Shown here piece after piece: positions 41,711 through 50,581 of a DNA stretch of 64,000 nucleotides. The position numbers were made by a program, and so were the translations under genes. A model generated the notes under the pieces. The model did no database searches. It worked only from the letters and a program-made list of their open reading frames with translations, and was not told where the DNA came from. Positions within the stretch are counted from its first letter, which is position 1; each line of letters begins with the position of its first letter. This stretch comes from JANNSX01 sp041397825 (GTDB taxonomy: Bacteria; Pseudomonadota; Alphaproteobacteria; Rhizobiales; Hyphomicrobiaceae): assembly GCA_041397825.1 (NCBI GenBank), contig JAWKVX010000004.1, forward strand, positions 620,001 through 684,000, given 5' to 3'.

Positions 41711-42664
41711 ATGCAGAGGTCGACGCTGATCAAGGCTATGGCCGGTTATCTCGGGCTGACGCTGCTCGCGTTCGCCCTGGCGGTGCCCGCGACGGCCCAA
41801 TCGACCCAGCAGCAGATGCAGTGCTTTCAGCTCGAGCAGGAGCTCCAGCGCGTCTCGCAGGGCGGCAGCAACAAGCGGGCGCAGCTCGTCAAGATCCAAC
41901 AGGAGATGGCGAAGTACGACCGCATCTATCAGCAGGGACAGGCCGAGCTCGAGCGGCGCGACTGCTACGACTACTTCCTGTTCAGCCAGTCGGTCCGCGC
42001 GACCCCGCAGTGCCTCGGCATCCAGAAGCAGATCGACAACGCCAAGAGGCGCCTGACCCGGCTTGAGCGCATGCGGGAGTCCGCTGCCGACGAGACGGCC
42101 CAGCAAAACCGCCAGGATGCCATTATCGCGGAACTCGCCCGCTGGCGCTGCGGTCCCCAATATGCGCAGCAGGCCCGCAAGCTCTCGAACAACGGATTCT
42201 CGCTCTGGAACGACTCGGAAGGGAGCGATCCGGGATTGGCACCCTATGGCGACGGCACGGGCCTCGGCTATACGACCTATCGGACCATCTGCGTGCGACT
42301 CTGCGACGGCTACTACTTCCCGATCAGCTACGCGACGGTGCCAGAGTCTTTCAGCCGCGATGCCAATGCCTGCTCCTCGCAATGCGCAGCACCAGCAGAG
42401 CTCTATTACTATCAGAACCCCGGAGCCAATGTGGAGCAGGCCACGTCGCTGACCGGCACACCCTACACCAAGCTCAAGAATGCCTGGCTCTACCGAAAGG
42501 AATACGTGCGCGGCTGTTCCTGCAAGGTGGCCGAGTACGCGGAGGGCGCCCCAGCGGATCAGACCAGCTCGACCGGCGAGCCTGTTCAAACCGACGCGGC
42601 CCCGGCGACCGATGCCATCGGCGCGCTGATCGACGGTGAGCAGGTCGACGGCGCCGACCAGTAA
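41711..42664 (+). CDS. DUF2865 domain-containing exported protein
   Basis: 317 residues. Signal peptide: hydrophobic YLGLTLLAFALAVPATA-Q, cleavage near residue 29. Residues 35-120 form a charged coiled-coil-like region with CFQLEQELQRV and RRDCYDYFLFSQ. The DUF2865 core is at about 190-290: YRTICVRLCDGYYFPISYATVP, DANACSSQC, ELYYYQNPG, YTKLKNAWLYRKEYVRGCSCK, with eight or more paired cysteines that should be disulfide-bonded in the periplasm. The domain occurs mainly in Hyphomicrobiales and its function is not known. Its presence supports the taxonomic guess. Confidence 0.9.
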   Translation: MQRSTLIKAMAGYLGLTLLAFALAVPATAQSTQQQMQCFQLEQELQRVSQGGSNKRAQLVKIQQEMAKYDRIYQQGQAELERRDCYDYFLFSQSVRATPQCLGIQKQIDNAKRRLTRLERMRESAADETAQQNRQDAIIAELARWRCGPQYAQQARKLSNNGFSLWNDSEGSDPGLAPYGDGTGLGYTTYRTICVRLCDGYYFPISYATVPESFSRDANACSSQCAAPAELYYYQNPGANVEQATSLTGTPYTKLKNAWLYRKEYVRGCSCKVAEYAEGAPADQTSSTGEPVQTDAAPATDAIGALIDGEQVDGADQ

Positions 42665-42763
42665 ACCGGATGACCGGGCCCGCGTCGACGTCCAAGCCGC
42701 TGGCTGGGAAATTGCCTAATCTTGTCGTCGTGAAACCGTCGTCCGTATCCGGTAGGGTACGGC

Positions 42764-43303
42764 ATGGTCTTGCGTCTCGATACACGTCCGCCCGCGCTTA
42801 CCGGGTTGAGCTTTGCCCCCGCCGGGCGGGGACGGCTGCAGGAGGTTCGCGCTCTCCAGATCGCCGCCTTCCGCTTGATCTCGCGTCACGTCTACGACGA
42901 CGTCGAGGCCGCTGCCTATGAGCGGTACATTGCCAGCCCCGAGCATGCCGATCGTCAGATGCTGCATCAGGTCGAGACGGCCTTGGTCGGCGATCAGATC
43001 GTCGGCACGGCCGGATGGATCGAGGCCACCAACGAGGCGCGGAGTGCCCGGCTGACGGATCTGTTCGTAACCCCACTGTTCATGCGAATGGGGATCGGTC
43101 GCGTGCTCGCGGCTCGGGCCGAGCGGCGCGCACTCGATGCCGGGTTTGGCCTGATGACGGCCAGGAGCGCGTCGCCGGTGACCGGCTTCCTCTCCCGCGC
43201 CGGCTATACCGAATCCGGTCGCGGCACGTTCTCGCCGTCGCCCGGAACCGACTTGCCGGTCATATTCATGCGCAAATCTCTCGCGCACGCTGCGGCGGCC
43301 TGA
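42764..43303 (+). CDS. GNAT-family N-acetyltransferase
   Basis: 179 residues; ATG at 42764 after GGTAGGG. GNAT motif A region: RLTDLFVTPLFMRMGIGRVLAARAERRA (acetyl-CoA pyrophosphate loop R/Q-x-x-G-x-G/A here as RMGIGRVL), followed by the motif B segment PVTGFLSRAGYTESGR. Transfers an acetyl group from acetyl-CoA to an unknown amine. 99 bp after the DUF2865 stop; possibly co-transcribed. Confidence 0.85.
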   Translation: MVLRLDTRPPALTGLSFAPAGRGRLQEVRALQIAAFRLISRHVYDDVEAAAYERYIASPEHADRQMLHQVETALVGDQIVGTAGWIEATNEARSARLTDLFVTPLFMRMGIGRVLAARAERRALDAGFGLMTARSASPVTGFLSRAGYTESGRGTFSPSPGTDLPVIFMRKSLAHAAAA

Positions 43304-43401
43304 GCAAGCTTCTTAAGCCTTCGCAGGCATTGGACCGCCACCCATCCAACGGGCATGCCCTCCAGGGCATCGAGCGCCTGGTCCGCTCGGACAATCCGGC
43401 G

Positions 43402-44742
43402 TCATTCTCGGTAGGTGAGACGGCGCTCGGCTCGGACGCGACCGATGAACGGCAGCAGCGCTTTGAGCTCCGGTCCCGCCTCCCGGCCGGTCAACGCCAG
43501 CCGAAGTGGATGGAAGAGCTGGCGTCCCTTCTTTCCGGTCGTGGCCTTGACCGCCTCGGTCCAATGCCCCCACGTCGTCTCATCCCACGGCTCCTCGGGC
43601 AGGAGCCGTGCGGCCTCCCGGCAGAGATCGGGGCTCTCCACCACCGGCTCGATCTCCGAGGTGGCGATCCGCCACCAATCGACGGCCTCCGCGACCTTGG
43701 AGACGTTGCCGCGAACCGCCTCCCAGAAGGCCGCCCCTCCCCCGACACCAAGCCCTGCGAGGTGGACGCCGACCCGCTCGAATGGCGTCTGATGCAGGAG
43801 CTTGGCATTGAGCGTCGACAGCTCCTCCGGGTCGAAGCGCGCCGGTGCACGCGACAGCTTTGCCAGGTCGAACAGTGCCACCAGCTCGTCCAGCGATGCA
43901 TGCGGTGCGATCGGATCCGAGGTGCCGATCAAAGCCGCATGGCTGGCAACCGCCATCGGCTCGAGACCGCCCTCCCGGAACGAGCGGATCGACAAAGCAC
44001 CGAGCCGCTTCGAGAGCGCGCCGCCGTCGGCGCCGATCAGCAGGCTGTGATGTGCAAAGGCCGGGCGGCGGGCGCCGATCGCATCGAACAGCGCCAGCTG
44101 CACCGCGGTGTTGGTGACGTGATCCTCGCCGCGGATGACGTTTGTCACCATCGTCTCGGCATCGTCGACGACGCTGGTAAAAGTGTAGAGATAGCTGCCG
44201 TCGGCGCGCCGAACGACCGGATCGGAGACGGCCGAGAGGGCGATCTCCTGCAGACCGCGGATGCCGTCGTCCCACTTGGCGACGGCGCGCTCCCCGTCGT
44301 CGCGCCCGAGATCGAACCGCCAATAGACCGGGCGCTCGCCCGCTCCAGTCTTGGCAAGGCTGCGCTCGTAGACAGGCGGCCGTCCGCGGGCGAGTTGGCG
44401 GCGCCGCAGCAGCTCGAGCTCCTCCGGCGTCTCGCTACAGGCATAGACCCGGCCCGCCTGGCGCAAGACCTCGATGGCCGCGTCGTAGCGCGGAAGCCGA
44501 TCCGACTGGCGAAGCTCGGAGGCCCAATCGAGACCGACCCAGGCGAGATCCTCGCGGATCGCCGCCTCGTATTCCCGCTTCACACGCTCACGATCCGTGT
44601 CGTCGAGACGCAGCAAAAACCGGCCACCGTGCTTGCGGGCGAAAAGCCAATTGAGGAGCGCTGTCCGAAGGTTGCCGATATGCAACAATCCGGTCGGGCT
44701 CGGGGCGAAGCGGACGACGGGCGTACGAGTCGGCAAAGGCAT
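43402..44742 (-). CDS. gltX: Glutamyl-tRNA synthetase
   Basis: 446 residues. Class I synthetase with the HIGH variant HIGN in PSPTGLLHIGNLRTAL and the KMSKS variant GALSKRLGALS. The ALSKR loop and length of about 450 fit one of the two GltX paralogues that alphaproteobacteria often carry; paralogues differ in whether they charge tRNA-Glu only or also tRNA-Gln. The zinc-binding Cys cluster of E. coli GltX is not present; the only Cys in that region is in VYACSETPEE. It lies 33 bp downstream of an SDR gene. Confidence 0.93.
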   Translation of the reverse strand: MPLPTRTPVVRFAPSPTGLLHIGNLRTALLNWLFARKHGGRFLLRLDDTDRERVKREYEAAIREDLAWVGLDWASELRQSDRLPRYDAAIEVLRQAGRVYACSETPEELELLRRRQLARGRPPVYERSLAKTGAGERPVYWRFDLGRDDGERAVAKWDDGIRGLQEIALSAVSDPVVRRADGSYLYTFTSVVDDAETMVTNVIRGEDHVTNTAVQLALFDAIGARRPAFAHHSLLIGADGGALSKRLGALSIRSFREGGLEPMAVASHAALIGTSDPIAPHASLDELVALFDLAKLSRAPARFDPEELSTLNAKLLHQTPFERVGVHLAGLGVGGGAAFWEAVRGNVSKVAEAVDWWRIATSEIEPVVESPDLCREAARLLPEEPWDETTWGHWTEAVKATTGKKGRQLFHPLRLALTGREAGPELKALLPFIGRVRAERRLTYRE

Positions 44743-44775
44743 CTCCTCAAAGTGGAGCGGGCTCGACCCCCTCTC

Positions 44776-45804
44776 TCAGCGCACCAAGCCGAGGGAATTG
44801 AGGCTATGAATGGCACGAACGGCCGCGTCCTCGGCCGAGTGGAAACGCATGCCGAGTAGATGTCGGGCCTTGTCGTTGCGTACGCTCCGTACGGCGCCGA
44901 GATCAGGGAGCGCGGAGCGCAGCCGCCGGTCGATGCGGCTGCCGAGACGGACCGTGGCATCGTGCATCGCAAACCAGGGCAGCCGCCATCGCAAATTTGG
45001 ACGCGTCAGACTGAGCAGCCGGCCGAGCTCCATCAGCGTCAGATAGCCTTCCGCGGCAATGATGCGCTCGCCTCCCGCAGCCTCGGTCGTCATCGCACGA
45101 AGATGCGCGTCGGCCACATCCCGCGCGTCGACGATCGGGTAGCCGATGGCGGGAACCGCCGGATACTGGCCCGATGCCATCCGTGTCAACACCTCATGCG
45201 AGGCAGATATATCGCGATCGAGGGCCGGGCCGAGCACCAGTCCGGGATTGACGACGCTGAGCCACTGGGGCCGCCCGGTCGTTTTGGCGAACTCCCAGGC
45301 AGCCCGCTCGGCGAGAGTCTTCGAGGCGATGTAGGGGGTGATGTCAGCGCGTTCTGGATCGGTCCAATCGGCCTCGTCATAGGTGCGGGACTGGGGCTGA
45401 CCTGATGGATAGATGACGGCGACGACCGACGACGTGAGCACCACCCGCTCGACGCCCGCCGCCGCCGCCGCGTTGAGGACGCGCAGCGTTCCCTCCCGTG
45501 CCGGACGTATGGCGTCGTCCCGATTGCGCGGTGGCGCCAGCGAAAACGGGGAGGCGACGTGCAGCACGGCCCGACACCCTTGCGCCGCCTCTGTCCATCC
45601 CGCGTCGCTCAGCAGATCGGCCTCGACCAGCTCGAGGCGACTGGGATCGACGCCCTGGCTTGCGATAGCGGCTCCGACGGCACCGGCCCGCGCCCGCGAT
45701 CGCGCCGTGCCCCTGACCTCATAGCCCGCCTCGATCAGCGAGACGATGCACCACTTGGCGATGAAGCCCGTCGCGCCCGTGACGAGGACCTTGTCCCTAC
45801 CCAC
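44776..45804 (-). CDS. Extended SDR, aldehyde/dihydroflavonol reductase-like
   Basis: 342 residues from a GTG at 45804 after GGGAGGAGCAG. Extended short-chain dehydrogenase with VLVTGATGFIAKWCI at the N-terminus (TGxxGxxA), HVASPFSLA, VVLTSSVVAVIYP and the catalytic YIASKTLAERAAW. This is the dihydroflavonol-4-reductase/cinnamoyl-CoA-reductase-like group that reduces aldehydes or ketones with NADPH. No pathway partner is adjacent; gltX follows on the same strand. Confidence 0.88.
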   Translation of the reverse strand: MGRDKVLVTGATGFIAKWCIVSLIEAGYEVRGTARSRARAGAVGAAIASQGVDPSRLELVEADLLSDAGWTEAAQGCRAVLHVASPFSLAPPRNRDDAIRPAREGTLRVLNAAAAAGVERVVLTSSVVAVIYPSGQPQSRTYDEADWTDPERADITPYIASKTLAERAAWEFAKTTGRPQWLSVVNPGLVLGPALDRDISASHEVLTRMASGQYPAVPAIGYPIVDARDVADAHLRAMTTEAAGGERIIAAEGYLTLMELGRLLSLTRPNLRWRLPWFAMHDATVRLGSRIDRRLRSALPDLGAVRSVRNDKARHLLGMRFHSAEDAAVRAIHSLNSLGLVR

Positions 45805-45896
45805 CTGCTCCTCCCGCCGGCTCTTGTCCGCCGCCGATGACACCGGCGCACCAGATCGCCTATTGTTCCCCTCGACCGCAACCCCCGGCCACAGGC

Positions 45897-47126
45897 ATGC
45901 CGAGACCCGACACCCTTTCCATCGCCGAGGCGCGCCGCGCCGTTCTGGCCCACCAGGGCCTGGCTGCGGACCGTCCGCAAAGCAAGCCGTCTGCTCAGGC
46001 AATCGCCGCTCAGCTGGAGCGATTGTCGCTACTGCAGATCGATTCCGTCAATGTGCTGGTTCGCTCGCACTATTTGCCGCTGTTCTCGCGCCTCGGGACC
46101 TACGATCCAGCCGACCTCGATGGCCTGGCCGTGGGCAAGCGACGCAAGACCTTCGAATACTGGGGCCATGAGGCGTCCCTGCTGCCGGTCGACCTGCAGC
46201 CCCTCTTCCGCTGGCGAATGGAGGATGCGCGTACGGGCCGCGACTGCTACGCCCAGCTGCATCGCTTTGCCACCGAGCGGCGCGACTACGTCGCGCGCGT
46301 TCTCTGCGAGATCCGGGATCGCGGACCGCTCGGCGCCGGCGCCCTCACCGAGGGCGGCAAGGCCTCCGGCGGCTGGTGGGGGTGGAGCGACGGCAAGCAC
46401 GCGGTCGAATGGCTGTTCTGGACCGGCGACCTCACGACCCACGAGCGGCGCAATTTCGAGCGCATCTACGATCTGACGGAGCGCGCGCTGCCAACCCGCG
46501 TCGCCACCGCACCGACGCCCTCTCGCGAGGAGGCCCAGCGTGCGCTCCTACGCCGGGCGCTCAACGCGCTCGGGGTCGCGACCGAACGCGATCTCCGCGA
46601 CTATTTCCGCATGCCTGTCGCCGAGACGCGAGCACGGCTCGCCGACCTCGTCGAAGCAGGCGAAGCCCTACCCGTCCAGGTCGAGGGATGGAAGGACATC
46701 GCCTACCGGCCACCGAAGCTCCTCTTGCCGCGCCGGGTCGATGCGACGGCGGTGCTGACACCCTTCGACTCGCTCGTCTTCGAGCGCCGGCGCACCGAGC
46801 GCCTGTTCGGCTTCCGCTACCGGATCGAGCTCTATACGCCCGAGCGCAAACGGACCTATGGCTACTATGTGCTGCCCTTCCTGATGGGCGACCGGCTGGT
46901 GGCGCGCGTCGATCTGAAGGCGGATCGGGCGAAGGGACGTCTTCTCGCCGCCGGAGTGTTCGCCGAACCGGCTGCCGACCCCGGAGCCGTCGCCCCGGCC
47001 CTGGCCGAGGAGCTCAATCGGCTGGCGCGATGGCTCGGCCTCGAGCGGGTCGTCGTCGGTCGGCGCGGCGACCTTTCGACACCACTGCGACATGCGCTCG
47101 CGGCAGCAAATCGCCGAGTTGTATAA
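45897..47126 (+). CDS. YcaQ/AlkX-like winged-helix DNA glycosylase
   Basis: 409 residues from the ATG at 45897. It belongs to the HTH_42 (AlkZ/YcaQ) superfamily, whose YcaQ branch unhooks DNA interstrand crosslinks and excises N7-alkylated bases. Visible family elements: LSIAEARRAVLAHQG, LERLSLLQIDSVNVLVRSHYLPLFSRLG (the QxD catalytic-type motif), FEYWGHEASLLP, and the C-terminal FDSLVFERRRTERLFGFRYRIELYTP and YYVLPFLMGDRLVARVDLKADR. The sequence is closer to YcaQ than to the Streptomyces self-resistance enzyme AlkZ. Monocistronic start, 26 bp before the deaminase gene. Confidence 0.87.
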   Translation: MPRPDTLSIAEARRAVLAHQGLAADRPQSKPSAQAIAAQLERLSLLQIDSVNVLVRSHYLPLFSRLGTYDPADLDGLAVGKRRKTFEYWGHEASLLPVDLQPLFRWRMEDARTGRDCYAQLHRFATERRDYVARVLCEIRDRGPLGAGALTEGGKASGGWWGWSDGKHAVEWLFWTGDLTTHERRNFERIYDLTERALPTRVATAPTPSREEAQRALLRRALNALGVATERDLRDYFRMPVAETRARLADLVEAGEALPVQVEGWKDIAYRPPKLLLPRRVDATAVLTPFDSLVFERRRTERLFGFRYRIELYTPERKRTYGYYVLPFLMGDRLVARVDLKADRAKGRLLAAGVFAEPAADPGAVAPALAEELNRLARWLGLERVVVGRRGDLSTPLRHALAAANRRVV

Positions 47127-47152
47127 GACGACACCAACCGAGGAGACGTCGG

Positions 47153-47626
47153 ATGACGAATTCAAAGTCCAGCGCAAAGCTCACCGATGCCGACAAGCGG
47201 TACTTGAAGCTTGCCTGTGAGGAGGCCCGGGCCGGGTATGAAGAAGGCGGCTGCCCGATCGGCAGTGTTATTGCCGAGGGTGACCGGCTCGTCGCCCAGG
47301 GCCGCAACCAGAGGGTGCAAGCCGGCGATCCGATCGCCCATGGCGAGATGGATGCCTTGCGAAAGGCCGGCCGTCAAAAGAGCTACAAGAGGATGACGCT
47401 CTATACCTCGCTCTCACCCTGCATGATGTGCTCCGGCACGATCGTGCAATTCGGCATCCCGCGCGTGGTGATCGCCGATGCGACGAATTTCGGCGGCAAC
47501 GAAGCGTTCCTGCGCTCACGCGGCATCGAGGTCATCGTCGCGGAGGATGCCGAGGCCGTCGGCCTCATGAAAAAATTCATCGACGAGCGCCCGGACCTCT
47601 GGAACGAGGATATCGCCGAGGACTGA
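47153..47626 (+). CDS. Cytosine deaminase, yeast Fcy1-type
   Basis: 157 residues from the ATG at 47153 after GAGGAGACG. Zinc site: His63 and Glu65 in AHGEMDAL, Cys90 and Cys93 in SPCMMC. The spacing, HGE (rather than HAE), TLYTSLSPCMMC, and the C-terminal FIDERPDLWNEDI closely match the small fungal cytosine deaminase rather than the large bacterial CodA amidohydrolase or tRNA deaminase TadA. It would convert cytosine to uracil. The next gene is upp, which turns uracil into UMP, so the two form a pyrimidine salvage unit. Creatinine/guanine-type deaminase activity is a less likely alternative. Confidence 0.87.
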   Translation: MTNSKSSAKLTDADKRYLKLACEEARAGYEEGGCPIGSVIAEGDRLVAQGRNQRVQAGDPIAHGEMDALRKAGRQKSYKRMTLYTSLSPCMMCSGTIVQFGIPRVVIADATNFGGNEAFLRSRGIEVIVAEDAEAVGLMKKFIDERPDLWNEDIAED

Positions 47627-47720
47627 GCGGGCGGTCGCAATGCCGCGCCGTTCCGGGTGGCGCTGCATCGCCGGCTGCTCTATGAGTGCAGCGCATCCAG
47701 AACGCGAGGGAGGGCACGCC

Positions 47721-48365
47721 ATGGCCAGGCAGCGCTATGCCAATGTGACGGTCGTCGACCACCCGCTGGTGGTGCACAAGCTCTCGCTGATGCGGGACAA
47801 GACGACACCCTCCGCCGTGTTCCGGCAGCTCCTGCGTGAGATCAGCCTGTTGCTCGGCTACGAGGTCCTGCGGGACCTGCCGATCGAGAACCGGCGCATC
47901 GAAACGCCGCTCTGCCCGACGGACGAGCCCTTCATCAAGGGCAAGAAGCTCGTCTTCGTGCCGATCCTCAGGGCCGGCATGGGCCTCCTGGACGGCCTTT
48001 TGGACTTGGTCCCGTCAGCCCGGGTCGGCCATATCGGCCTCTACCGCGATCCCGAGACGCTGAAACCCATCGAGTACTATTTCAAGGTGCCCGAAGATAT
48101 CGCCGAGCGGCTCGTCGTGCTCGTCGATCCGATGCTGGCGACCGGCAACTCGGTGTCGGCGGCGATCGCCCGGCTCAAGGAGCGCGGCGTCAAGGATCTG
48201 AAGCTCGTCTGCCTGCTATCGGCGCCGGAAGGCATCGAGGCGCTCGGCAAATTGCACCCCGATGTCATGGTCTACACGGCCGCTATCGACAGCCACCTGA
48301 ACGACCACGGCTACATCGTGCCCGGCCTCGGCGATGCCGGCGACCGGATGTACGGGACGAAGTAG
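47721..48365 (+). CDS. upp: Uracil phosphoribosyltransferase
   Basis: 214 residues from the ATG at 47721 after GAGGGAGGGC. Makes UMP from uracil and PRPP. Motifs: VTVVDHPLVVHKLSLMRDKTTPSAVFR, FVPILRAGMGLLDG, the PRPP loop VVLVDPMLATGNSVSAAI, and the uracil-binding C-terminal YIVPGLGDAGDRMYGT. Full length. 94 bp after the cytosine deaminase gene. Confidence 0.96.
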   Translation: MARQRYANVTVVDHPLVVHKLSLMRDKTTPSAVFRQLLREISLLLGYEVLRDLPIENRRIETPLCPTDEPFIKGKKLVFVPILRAGMGLLDGLLDLVPSARVGHIGLYRDPETLKPIEYYFKVPEDIAERLVVLVDPMLATGNSVSAAIARLKERGVKDLKLVCLLSAPEGIEALGKLHPDVMVYTAAIDSHLNDHGYIVPGLGDAGDRMYGTK

Positions 48366-48391
48366 GCGATCGGCAGGGAGCCGCGCTGGAT

Positions 48392-49528
48392 CTACCGTGG
48401 ATGCCACCAGCTGCCGGCGATGACGACGCCTTTGGAAACGATCCTCTGGCGGCCCTCCATATGCTCGCCCTCGACGTCGACATAGTCGAAACGCCCCTCC
48501 TCGACCGTCAACACCGTCGCGTCGCCCACCGAGCCCGGCCTGAGCGTTCCGAGTTCCGGCCGCCTCAGCGCCAGTGCCGCGTTGACGGTCGAGCGGCGGA
48601 TCACTTCGGGCAATGACACGCCGAGACACAGGAACTTCGACAGCGTCGTCACCTGATCGAAGGCCGGTCCGTCGAGGCAGAGGATGTGGATATCCGAGGA
48701 GATGGTGTCGGGCAGAAAGCCGTTGGCGAGCATGCTGCGCGCGGTCTTGAAAGCAAACGAGCCCATGCCGTGGCCGATGTCGAACAGGACGCCGCGCTGG
48801 CGCGCCTCGCTCACCTCCGGCCAGATGGCCCCCTGCATCCTGACCGCCGCATTTGGAAAGGGTCGGAAGGCATGGGTCAGCACATCGCCTGGGCGAAGCA
48901 GCGAAACGACCTCGCGATAGGTCGGCGGCGCCTCGCCGACATGCGCCATCAGCGGCAGCCCCGTCGCCTCGGCGACCTCGAGGGCGATCTTCAAGGGAGC
49001 GATGCCCTGGTCGCCCGAAGCATGCCGGCACACGCGGATCTTGATGCCGACGATGACGTCCCTGTTCGCCTCGGCGACCTCGACAGCCATCTTCGGATCG
49101 AGCAGGTCGACATTGGCACTCTCGCCGACCATGACATTGCGATGGAAGCCCCAGATGCCGGCGTGGCTGACATGCAGATAGGCCAGGATCCGGACCTCGC
49201 TCCGGTCGATGACGTGGCGGCGGAAGCCTGCGAAATTGCCGGGCCCGGCTGACCCCGTGTCGACGGCCGTCGTGACGCCGCTTCGCCGGCAGAAGTCCTC
49301 GGCATCGATCGAGAGCGAGGTGCCGCCCCAATAGACATGGGTATGGAGATCGATCAGCCCGGGCGTGACGATCAGGCCCGCGACGTCCCGCACCTCGGCG
49401 CCCTTGGCCTCGAGCCGCTTGCCGACCGCCGCCACTTTGCCGTCCTTGAAGGCGACATCCTGGATGGCATCGACATCTTCAGAGGGATCGATGACCCGTC
49501 CACCTTTGAGAATGAGATCGTAAGCCAT
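48392..49528 (-). CDS. Amidohydrolase/deacetylase-family metallohydrolase
   Basis: 378 residues of the dihydroorotase-like amidohydrolase superfamily. Metal ligands: His62 and His64 in DLHTHVYWG, probable carbamylated Lys163 in GIKIRV, His196 in LMAHVGE, His219 in LTHAF, and a late Asp in SSDIH. This pattern matches the amidohydrolase/deacetylase group (such as Atu3266 of Agrobacterium, which hydrolyses acetyl esters of hydroxy acids in vitro). It is the last of three tightly packed genes with a Gfo/Idh/MocA oxidoreductase and an FAD amine oxidase, so it likely hydrolyses an amide or ester in the same route. Confidence 0.88.
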   Translation of the reverse strand: MAYDLILKGGRVIDPSEDVDAIQDVAFKDGKVAAVGKRLEAKGAEVRDVAGLIVTPGLIDLHTHVYWGGTSLSIDAEDFCRRSGVTTAVDTGSAGPGNFAGFRRHVIDRSEVRILAYLHVSHAGIWGFHRNVMVGESANVDLLDPKMAVEVAEANRDVIVGIKIRVCRHASGDQGIAPLKIALEVAEATGLPLMAHVGEAPPTYREVVSLLRPGDVLTHAFRPFPNAAVRMQGAIWPEVSEARQRGVLFDIGHGMGSFAFKTARSMLANGFLPDTISSDIHILCLDGPAFDQVTTLSKFLCLGVSLPEVIRRSTVNAALALRRPELGTLRPGSVGDATVLTVEEGRFDYVDVEGEHMEGRQRIVSKGVVIAGSWWHPR

Positions 49529-49537
49529 GGCTGCCTC

Positions 49538-50578
49538 TCACAACCTGACGACCTGACCGCTTCGGATCGACTGATCCGCGGCCAGCACGATCCTCAGGCT
49601 CGTCACCGCATCCCGCATGTGATCCGACAGATCGAGGTCTTCCACGATCGCCTTCAAGAGATAGCGCTGCTCGCGCTCGCAGAGCGCATCGTGATCGGGC
49701 TCGTCGCGAAGATCGATCCGCTCGTCGGGCCGGCCGTCAGCATGATGCCATAGGATCTGATTGGTTTTCGTGTGACCGGCGATGTCGTCCGAGCGCACCG
49801 GTCCGGCCGTCTCCGCCATGACGATCGAGACCGATCCCTTGGGTCCGACGACATCCTTCACGAAGAAGGCCGTCTCGCTCATCATCGGCCCCCAGCCCGC
49901 CTCGTACCAGCCGACCGACCCATCGTCGAAGGCGACCTGCAGCATGCCGTAGTTCTGCTGTCTGGTCTCCGTCGTCAGGTGGGCGCCGATCGCGTGCACG
50001 CGGATGGGCTTGGCGCTGGTCATCTGACACATGACGTCGACATAGTGCACGCCGCAATCGACGATTGGCGGAAACGAATCCATGAGCCGCTTGTGGCTCT
50101 CCCAGGTCGCTCCCTTGGACTGTTGGTTGAGGTTCATGCGAAAGACCAACGGCGTGCCGAGCTCGCGCGCGATCTCGATGAAGCGCACCCACGACGGATG
50201 CACTCTGAGGATGTAGCCGATAACGAGCTTGCGACCGGTTCGCCGGGCCGTCTCGACGGTCCGCTCCGCCTCCTCGACCGTTAGCGCCAGCGGCTTCTCG
50301 ACGAAGACGTGGGCGCCCGCCTCCATGGCCTTCATGGCGAAAGGAGCGTGCGTGTCGGGAAGCGTGTTGACGGAGACGACATCGGGCCGCACTGCGGTGA
50401 GCGCCGTCTCGAAATCATCAAACGTCTGAACCCCTCGGAGCGCCTCCGGCAACGTACGCTTGGCAATCCGCCGCTCGCAAACGGCGACCACCTCGAACTC
50501 GGGAATGCGCGTATAGGCCAGGGCATGGCTCATCCCCATGGCGCCCAGTCCGACGACCAGCACACGCTTGCGGGCCAT
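49538..50578 (-). CDS. Gfo/Idh/MocA-family oxidoreductase
   Basis: 346 residues. N-terminal Rossmann domain VLVVGLGAMGMSHALAYTRIPEF, the conserved EKPLALT near residue 94, YILRVHPSW, and VDCGVHYVDVMCQM where the family has GxHxxD. NAD(P)-dependent oxidation of a sugar, polyol or other hydroxy compound. It lies 9 bp before the amidohydrolase gene and 3 bp after the FAD oxidase stop. Confidence 0.88.
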   Translation of the reverse strand: MARKRVLVVGLGAMGMSHALAYTRIPEFEVVAVCERRIAKRTLPEALRGVQTFDDFETALTAVRPDVVSVNTLPDTHAPFAMKAMEAGAHVFVEKPLALTVEEAERTVETARRTGRKLVIGYILRVHPSWVRFIEIARELGTPLVFRMNLNQQSKGATWESHKRLMDSFPPIVDCGVHYVDVMCQMTSAKPIRVHAIGAHLTTETRQQNYGMLQVAFDDGSVGWYEAGWGPMMSETAFFVKDVVGPKGSVSIVMAETAGPVRSDDIAGHTKTNQILWHHADGRPDERIDLRDEPDHDALCEREQRYLLKAIVEDLDLSDHMRDAVTSLRIVLAADQSIRSGQVVRL

Positions 50579-50581
50579 CCT

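Noticed and set aside
43015..44859. 614-codon plus-strand ORF opposite gltX
   Set aside because: Antisense to an intact synthetase; length reflects the lack of stop codons in GC-rich DNA.
45897..48365. DNA glycosylase, cytosine deaminase and upp as an anti-phage defence island
   Set aside because: Deaminases and nucleases occur in defence systems, but each of these genes has a plain repair or salvage role and there is no NTPase, toxin or recombinase nearby.
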